From: Baffinella frigidus
Lineage: Eukaryota; Cryptophyceae; Cryptomonadales; Baffinellaceae
Direction of reading: 5' to 3'
Assembly (NCBI GenBank): GCA_026770585.1
Contig: MU647111.1
Location: 1-10,502 of the forward strand
Length of the DNA stretch: 10,502 nucleotides
Shown: piece after piece, positions 6,536-10,502 of the stretch
Layout: every line of letters begins with the position of its first letter
How positions within the stretch are numbered: the stretch's first letter is position 1
Program-made: the position numbers and the translations under genes
Notes under the pieces: generated by a model
What the model saw: the letters and a program-made list of their open reading frames with translations, nothing else
What the model was told of the DNA's origin: nothing
The model's database searches: none

Positions 6536-7140
6536 GTGGGGTGGGAAGGAACGGACCCTCCGGTGGGGAGGAATTTCTCGGAGGTCTTCTGCAGAAGGTG
6601 CTTCACCACCTCCGCTGCATCCTGCGCCTGCTCCAAGAGAACCAATTTACTGCACACACGTACACTCGCGAATTCCTGGGTGTTTCCGCTATCGAGGCAA
6701 CACGGGGTTCATTTGAAAGCCAGGGCCGGAAATCCGGTCCTAGCTTTTTCATTTTAAAAGTCCATTTCCCTTAGGAGTCAGGTGAAAGTGTTTCAAATCC
6801 TTTAAGATTGAATCACGTCCTCGCTGGGCAGCGGAGAGCGGAATCCAGCCGATAAGAAGGTTTTGCTTGACACCAAGTCTCCACCCTTCTTCACTCTCTG
6901 CGCCGAGAGGCAAGGCGGTCGTCGACTGAAATGATGCCGACTCGTGTGTACCATGTTTACCCGAGGCACCTCTTGACTTCCCGGGAAACGGATTTGTTGT
7001 AAAGTAGCTGATGCAGAGAGAGAGAGAGGTGTTTGCACGTGCAATAGTGATAACCGCAGCACAGCACCGCAATTCTCCCAAAACCCCGCAACTGTGGACT
7101 GAACCGGGCAGGGTTTAAACCAGGACTGAAACTCGATGCG
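6536..7140. other. No recognisable gene
   Basis: Frames up to 110 codons occur on both strands without recognisable motifs. A GAGAGA run lies at about 7014-7027. I see nothing else here. Confidence 0.4.
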
Positions 7141-7162
7141 CAGGTTATATAGGCAAGGCCAC

Positions 7163-7241
7163 GCGCGAGGTCACGAGGTGGTCACAAGGCGGTCACGCGG
7201 TGGCCACGAGTGCGGTCACGAGGAGGTCACGAGGAGGTCAC
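7163..7241 (+). repeat. 11-12 bp minisatellite (GAGGNGGTCAC)
   Basis: Seven consecutive units end in TCAC or CCAC (ends at 7174, 7185, 7196, 7207, 7219, 7230, 7241). The last two are identical GAGGAGGTCAC. The period alternates between 11 and 12, so no reading frame is maintained. Confidence 0.85.
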
Positions 7242-7433
7242 GCGTGCGATGGGGGCAAACCTCCCACATAGCGTTTCCGAGGGGCGGGTGATGCCCCCCC
7301 TGAATCTCCATTGCCTCTGATCGCCCCGTGGAACACACCTGCAGTCACACCAAACCTCAAACCACAAAAAATTAAAACTCGATACATCTGCAGGCACACG
7401 AAAAATCAATGCGTTGATGCTAGCGGAAATTAT

Positions 7434-7723
7434 GAATACGGGTGGACGCCCCTATTTCGGTGTCAACCTAATTCTGGCATCCCATAGGGTGCTGAGGTAT
7501 GCGATACGGTAGGGTGATACGGAATGCCAGAATTAGGTTGATGCCGGAATTTCATCTCGAACAATGACTGAATCGGTTCCCTAATTAGCGTTTTCATTTA
7601 ATTAGGAGGCCTCATCAAATTTACTATGCCCTAACTAATTTCTCCTATTCAACCTCCTATTGAAGAGGAACTGGTCCAGCAATCTTCCGAGATGAAGTCA
7701 GGGCGTCCACATGTCGTGTATTC
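7434..7723. mobile_element. Nested inverted-repeat element
   Basis: Outer ends pair: GAATAC at 7434-7439 with GTATTC at 7718-7723, and GTGGACGCCC at 7442-7451 with GGGCGTCCAC at 7701-7710. Inside lies a second inverted pair with an 18 bp perfect core, TCAACCTAATTCTGGCAT at 7463-7480 against 7524-7541, around a 43 bp spacer. A small pair, CCTAATTA / TAATTAGG, lies at 7580-7606. It could be one element with partly decayed outer arms, or one foldback element inserted into another. Non-coding. Confidence 0.6.
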
Positions 7724-8121
7724 CAGCATAAATCCAAGACTATGGTATCACGTACCCCCCTGGTACAAATCCAAAACACTTAAATAATAAAAAAGGTTGA
7801 CTTGTGAAGGCGGGTGGAGACCGTCGATGTGGCGGTGCGCTCACCTTCCAATCTCTCGAAGCCTCAAAAGTTGATTCGCATTGATTCCCGGCGAGGATTG
7901 ATGAGTTGTTAGGAGCATCGATGCGAGGTGCGCAAAGCGCTCACTCTCCCAACCATGAGAGCGAGAATGGCAATTGGTCACTTGGCAACGGTTTAAGCGT
8001 GGCAACGCGACCAATTCCCGTACACATCCTCCGAAAGAGGTTTTACGCAGTCAGTTGGAGAATGCTTTCAAAAAGGGCACGATTCGCTTGAGTGGAGTCT
8101 CGAGTGGAGAATGGCGTGTCT
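7724..8121. other. No recognisable gene
   Basis: Short frames only (61-71 codons), with no recognisable product. The right end runs into the diverged repeat at 8122. Confidence 0.4.
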
Positions 8122-8170
8122 CTCACACCTTGGCGATTTCGCGGAATCGACGCCGGGAGACATCAGGAGA
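8122..8170 (+). repeat. ~49 bp diverged repeat, copy 1 (partner at 8403-8450)
   Basis: It aligns with 8403-8450 through CCTTGGCG, GCGGAATCGA, GCCG and GAGACAT, with about ten differences and a two-base indel. Both contain a Ser-His-Thr-Leu-Ala peptide in a + frame before the indel. Confidence 0.65.
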
Positions 8171-8232
8171 GGTCCAAGGCTCTTCCTGACACCTAACTAG
8201 TCTCCCCTCCACCCTCAATCTCGCGTGTCAAT

Positions 8233-8607
8233 ATGCACAGAGTGGCACAGTATGTTCCTCGCAAGTTGTTTCGGTATGAAGACAGTCCCTCGCATACAGT
8301 GGACCCCCCCTCAGATGTACAAGTCTACTATGGAGGACAGCCATACGATGAAGAGACATTTTCGTCTCCCGAGGGTCTTGATCTTATGTGGGAAGAGAGT
8401 GGCTCGCATACCTTGGCGGTAGCGGAATCGATGCCGAGAGACATGAGGAGGCGCGCAGTCTCCTCCTCCTCCGCCAGCACCCCGTCCGCCATCGTTGCTG
8501 TCAGGAGGGCACCCAGGACGCAACGTCACCAAACCGACTATGCTTATGCTGACATGCTCGTGTGCCTCAAATTCGTCGACGTTGGTGCGAAAAAGCCTGA
8601 GCAGTAA
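8233..8607 (+). CDS. Hypothetical protein, doubtful
   Basis: A 124-codon + frame with an A four bases upstream of the ATG. The first ~75 residues have an acidic and aromatic composition (Tyr-Tyr-Gly-Gly, Tyr-Asp-Glu-Glu, Met-Trp-Glu-Glu) that looks more protein-like than the neighbouring frames. The tail runs into the repeat at 8511-8601, whose related copy at 8916-9012 keeps a similar peptide. No family recognised. It could be an exon fragment of a multicopy subtelomeric gene or a chance frame. Confidence 0.22.
   Translation: MHRVAQYVPRKLFRYEDSPSHTVDPPSDVQVYYGGQPYDEETFSSPEGLDLMWEESGSHTLAVAESMPRDMRRRAVSSSSASTPSAIVAVRRAPRTQRHQTDYAYADMLVCLKFVDVGAKKPEQ
8403..8450 (+). repeat. ~49 bp diverged repeat, copy 2
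   Basis: Partner of 8122-8170 in the same orientation, 281 bp to the right. It lies inside the doubtful frame at 8233-8607. Confidence 0.65.
8511..8601 (+). repeat. Complex repeat family, copy A
   Basis: It aligns over about 90 bp with 8916-9012, sharing CAACGTCACCAA and GTGTGCCTCAAATTCGTC. Length differences include two of three bases, so the + peptide is kept: Gln-Arg-His-Gln, then Asp-Met-Leu, then Val-Cys-Leu-Lys-Phe-Val. It is preceded by a CATCGTTGCTGTCAGGAGGG leader that recurs in variant form near 8609 and 8788. Confidence 0.75.
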
Positions 8608-8627
8608 ACCATCGTCGCTGCCACCCA

Positions 8628-8690
8628 CCAGGAGAGACACACTCAGCATGTCCGCACCCACATCGTCGAGTTGGTGACGATGTCTCCTGG
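8628..8690 (-). repeat. Complex repeat family, inverted copy C
   Basis: Read on the minus strand, it matches the first ~60 bp of copies A and B (CCAGGAGACA, CGTCACCAA, GACATGCTGAGTGTGT). Its ends are a perfect 8 bp inverted pair, CCAGGAGA and TCTCCTGG. It faces copy A across a short spacer, so the two can fold back on each other. Confidence 0.7.
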
Positions 8691-8707
8691 ACGGGGTGTG
8701 TGATGGT

Positions 8708-8787
8708 ATCGTCTCTGTCGTCACCCGAAAGACAACATCACCAACCCATCGTCTCTGTCGTCACCCGAAAGACAACGTCCCCAACCC
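8708..8787 (+). repeat. 40 bp tandem repeat, two copies
   Basis: Units at 8708-8747 and 8748-8787 differ at two positions. Each ends in a GACAACRTCMCCAACCC stretch related to the start of copies A and B, so this looks like a local amplification of part of that family. Forty is not a multiple of three. Confidence 0.9.
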
Positions 8788-8915
8788 ATCGTCGCTGCCA
8801 GGAGGGCGTCCACAAGACAATGCTGTTATGGCCGGACGGGTTCGCATACGCAGGCGTGGACGGAGGCGTGTATGACGACTCGGACTGACAGGCGGACCCC
8901 CCAGGTGGTACCGTC

Positions 8916-9012
8916 ACCCAGGAGACAACGTCACCAACCCGACCATTGTTGTGTTGACATCCTCAGTGTGTGCCTCAAATTCGTCAACGTTGGTGGGCGA
9001 CAAAAGCCTAAG
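8916..9012 (+). repeat. Complex repeat family, copy B
   Basis: The longest copy in the family. It starts ACCCAGGAGACAACGTCACC and runs to AAAAGCCTAAG. On the minus strand it encodes Asn-Val-Asp-Glu-Phe-Glu-Ala-His followed by Val-Gly-Leu-Val-Thr-Leu, as copy A does, so both strands are frame-compatible. Confidence 0.75.
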
Positions 9013-9117
9013 CCCACAACCCTTTCGGAACCTAATCAAAATAAAAGAAGTGAATGCAGCTTCGTGCGAAGAGAGTCTCCTGCTCTCCAGCACCCAGTCC
9101 ACCATCGTCACTGCGGG

Positions 9118-9145
9118 TTTCGGGTTTCGGGTTTCAGGATTAGGG
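9118..9145 (+). repeat. Short telomere-like array of TTTCGGG type
   Basis: Four in-phase heptamers: TTTCGGG, TTTCGGG, TTTCAGG, ATTAGGG. The orientation is the same as the other two arrays. CT-rich simple sequence follows to about 9200. Confidence 0.7.
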
Positions 9146-9399
9146 TCTCGCTGTCTTTCTCTTGCTCTCTGTCTCTCTCGCTCAGTCTCGCTCGCTCGCT
9201 CCCTATTACCTAACCATCTTTCACACACACACCCTCCCTCCTCTTCCCACACGCGCACACAGCCCCACACCCTACCTCTGCATCATTCGGGTCTACCGAC
9301 TATTCTCAAGTTGACATGCCGGGTAAACGGTACAACCCCGTCAACGTTCGAGCGGAACAAGGCCTGGGCTCACCAAACTGATTCGCGCAAAAAGACTGA
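9146..9399. other. CT-rich and CA-rich simple sequence, no gene
   Basis: TCTC, CTCGCT and CACACA-type low-complexity DNA from 9146 to about 9270, then unassigned sequence. The + and - frames here are serine- or arginine-rich products of the composition. Confidence 0.6.
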
Positions 9400-9800
9400 G
9401 GAGCCACACACCTGAGAGGTTGTCGTCAAGGTACGCAAGAAAAACTGTTGATTAATTGCTTTTGCCGGAACGAAATTTCCTACACAAATACTCTACTTTT
9501 ACGAGTATGATCGACTCCTGTAGTAATTTTCGTTGCCCAAAACAATCCGTGTACGGAGATTGACACCTGACAAGTTCTCGTCGAGCCCTGCAGCGAGGTA
9601 GGCGAGAAATGCCTCGTTGTTGGCCCGCGGGCGCCACGTGACCAATTCTCCCCACAAAACGCTATAATTGACAGTTATTATGTTGGCATGGATAGCTTCG
9701 TGTGGTACGGAGAATGACACCTGACAAGTTCTCGTCGAGCCCCGCAGCGAGGTATGCGAGAAAGGCCTCGTTATTCGCCCGCGCGGCATCCACGTCCCCC
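9400..9800. repeat. ~154 bp tandem repeat, three copies
   Basis: Copies start near 9396, 9551 and 9705, a spacing of 154-155 bp. The second and third share about 90% of their first 90 bp (GTACGGAG, TGACACCTGACAAGTTCTCG, GCGAGGTA). The leftmost is more diverged and lacks 12 bp. The third is cut short near 9800. On the minus strand each copy encodes a Phe-Leu-Ala-Tyr-Leu peptide followed by an Asp-(Glu/Asp)-Asn-Leu-Ser-Gly-Val peptide; the 12 bp loss in the leftmost copy keeps frame. Stops between copies prevent a single long protein, but a 96-codon minus frame (9499-9789) spans one copy. It is either subtelomeric satellite DNA or a decayed repeated exon. Confidence 0.8.
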
Positions 9801-9847
9801 TTACGCCCCTCTCTTCGCAGCCACTCCCGCCGCAGCGGCCCTGTGTG

Positions 9848-9857
9848 TGAGAGAGAG

Positions 9858-9924
<67 letters not shown>

Positions 9925-9982
9925 AGAGAGAGAGAGAAATAGAGAGAGAGGAGAGAGAGGAAGTGGGAAGGGGGGGGGGGGA
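9848..9982 (+). repeat. GA microsatellite and 12-base G run
   Basis: Interrupted (GA)n runs from 9848 to about 9961, followed by twelve G at 9970-9981. The tract is almost purely purine on the + strand. Reading frames through it (Glu-Arg or Ser-Leu repeats) are not genes. It lies directly beside the truncated third copy of the 154 bp repeat. Confidence 0.95.
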
Positions 9983-10101
9983 GAGAAAAGTGGGGTTGTT
10001 TACCCTGTGTGAGAAGAGAGGGTTTGGTACGGATCGACAACGACATGGCCACCACGTGTTCCCTTTCGTAGAGGCCTTGTGAGATGAGGAGAAACATCAA
10101 C

Positions 10102-10119
10102 TGTCGAAAGCTTTCGACA
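10102..10119. repeat. 18 bp perfect palindrome
   Basis: TGTCGAAAGCTTTCGACA is its own reverse complement. Its right half overlaps the start of the 23 bp repeat that follows. Confidence 0.75.
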
Positions 10120-10159
10120 CGTGCGGCACCCTCGAGTCGACACATGCGACACCCTGTTG
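10114..10159 (+). repeat. 23 bp tandem repeat, two diverged copies
   Basis: TCGACACGTGCGGCACCCTC at 10114 and its relative from 10137 match at about 18 of 23 positions. Confidence 0.65.
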
Positions 10160-10383
10160 ACTGGCCACGCCACATTCTTGGAATGGGTTGCCAAAAGTCA
10201 ATTTCACCTCATGGCAGTGGTTCTGAAAAGTCAATAGAAACTTCCTGTGGTGCTTTGAAAATTTCAAACACCGCCTCCAATCTGCCGTGGGGCAGAGGCC
10301 GCTCGCGCGATAAGGACCCAGTCGCAAAACATGCGGCACACGAGAGACGCGTTGGTCTCGAAGGCACGCACACATCTCGAGGA

Positions 10384-10502
10384 TTTGGGGTTCAGGGTTG
10401 AGGGCTGAGGGTTTGGGGTTTGGGGTTTGGGGTTTGGGGTTTGGGGTTTGGGGTTTGGGGTTTGGGGTTTGGGGTTTGGGGTTTAGGGTTTGGGGTTTGG
10501 GG
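10384..10502 (+). repeat. Telomere-type array, mainly TTTGGGG, running off the window
   Basis: Seventeen consecutive heptamers in unbroken phase. The first four are TTTGGGG, TTCAGGG, TTGAGGG and CTGAGGG. The remaining thirteen (10412-10502) are TTTGGGG except one TTTAGGG at 10482-10488. The G-rich strand runs 5' to 3' toward the right edge, as at a right-hand chromosome end, and degeneracy lies on the inner side. It could be the proximal variant zone of a real telomere or another interstitial array. Confidence 0.95.

Larger units (their letters stand above)
10003..10383. other. No recognisable gene; two small repeats
   Basis: Sequence between the GA tract and the terminal array. Besides the palindrome and 23 bp repeat listed separately, GGTGCTTTGAAA and TTTCAAACACC near 10241-10264 form an inverted pair with a one-base bulge. 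No protein was recognised. Confidence 0.45.

Noticed and set aside
9405-9440. Tyr-Leu-Asp-Asp peptide resembling the reverse transcriptase active site
   Set aside because: The related copies have four additional residues between Leu and Asp-Glu, so the motif arises from a 12 bp deletion. No other reverse transcriptase motif is nearby.
9702-10082. Glu-Arg repeat protein on + and Ser-Leu protein on -
   Set aside because: Both derive from the GA microsatellite.

Overview
This looks like a piece of eukaryotic nuclear DNA from a subtelomeric or chromosome-end region. The right edge is a run of 7-base telomere-type repeats (TTTGGGG with one TTTAGGG, behind four degenerate units), G-rich strand reading outward, as expected at a right-hand chromosome end. 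A second, interstitial TTTAGGG array lies at 2459-2550 and a short TTTCGGG-type array at 9118-9145. TTTAGGG telomeres are known from green algae and plants, chromerids, dinoflagellates and some other protists. The sequence does not let me choose among these, and I see nothing bacterial in its layout: no operons, no ribosome binding sites, very low coding density.

Layout. 1-1300: no recognisable gene. 1307-2065: the one convincing protein-coding segment, a very GC-rich reading frame whose last ~170 residues match the C-terminal half of a B12-type radical SAM protein; the half that would bind the iron-sulfur cluster is absent. 2095-2197: first copy of a short palindromic element. 2459-2614: interstitial telomere repeat joined to a pure purine tract. 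2826-2876: short duplicated motif. 3069-3273: element with ~42 bp inverted ends. 3721-3820: GAA microsatellite. 4101-4250: near-perfect foldback element flanked by TAAT. 4355-4494: second copy of the short palindromic element, with a duplicated end. 4933-4960, 5402-5546 and 5689-5715: strong hairpins. 5270-5342 and 5770-5877: tandem repeats. 5756-5985 and 6219-6535: two collinear diverged repeat blocks. 7163-7241: 11-12 bp repeats. 7434-7723: nested inverted repeat. 8122-9115: a complex of diverged direct and inverted repeats whose indels tend to keep a reading frame. 9400-9800: three copies of a ~154 bp tandem repeat. 9848-9982: GA and G tract. 10384-10502: telomere-type array.

No pathway or multi-gene system can be reconstructed. 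The window is best read as repeat- and foldback-rich subtelomere carrying one gene fragment of probable bacterial ancestry. The most notable signals are the variant telomere heptamers, the set of unrelated foldback elements packed into about 5 kb, and two repeat families that keep peptide-level similarity. Most calls rest on comparisons made by eye within the window; no database search was possible.
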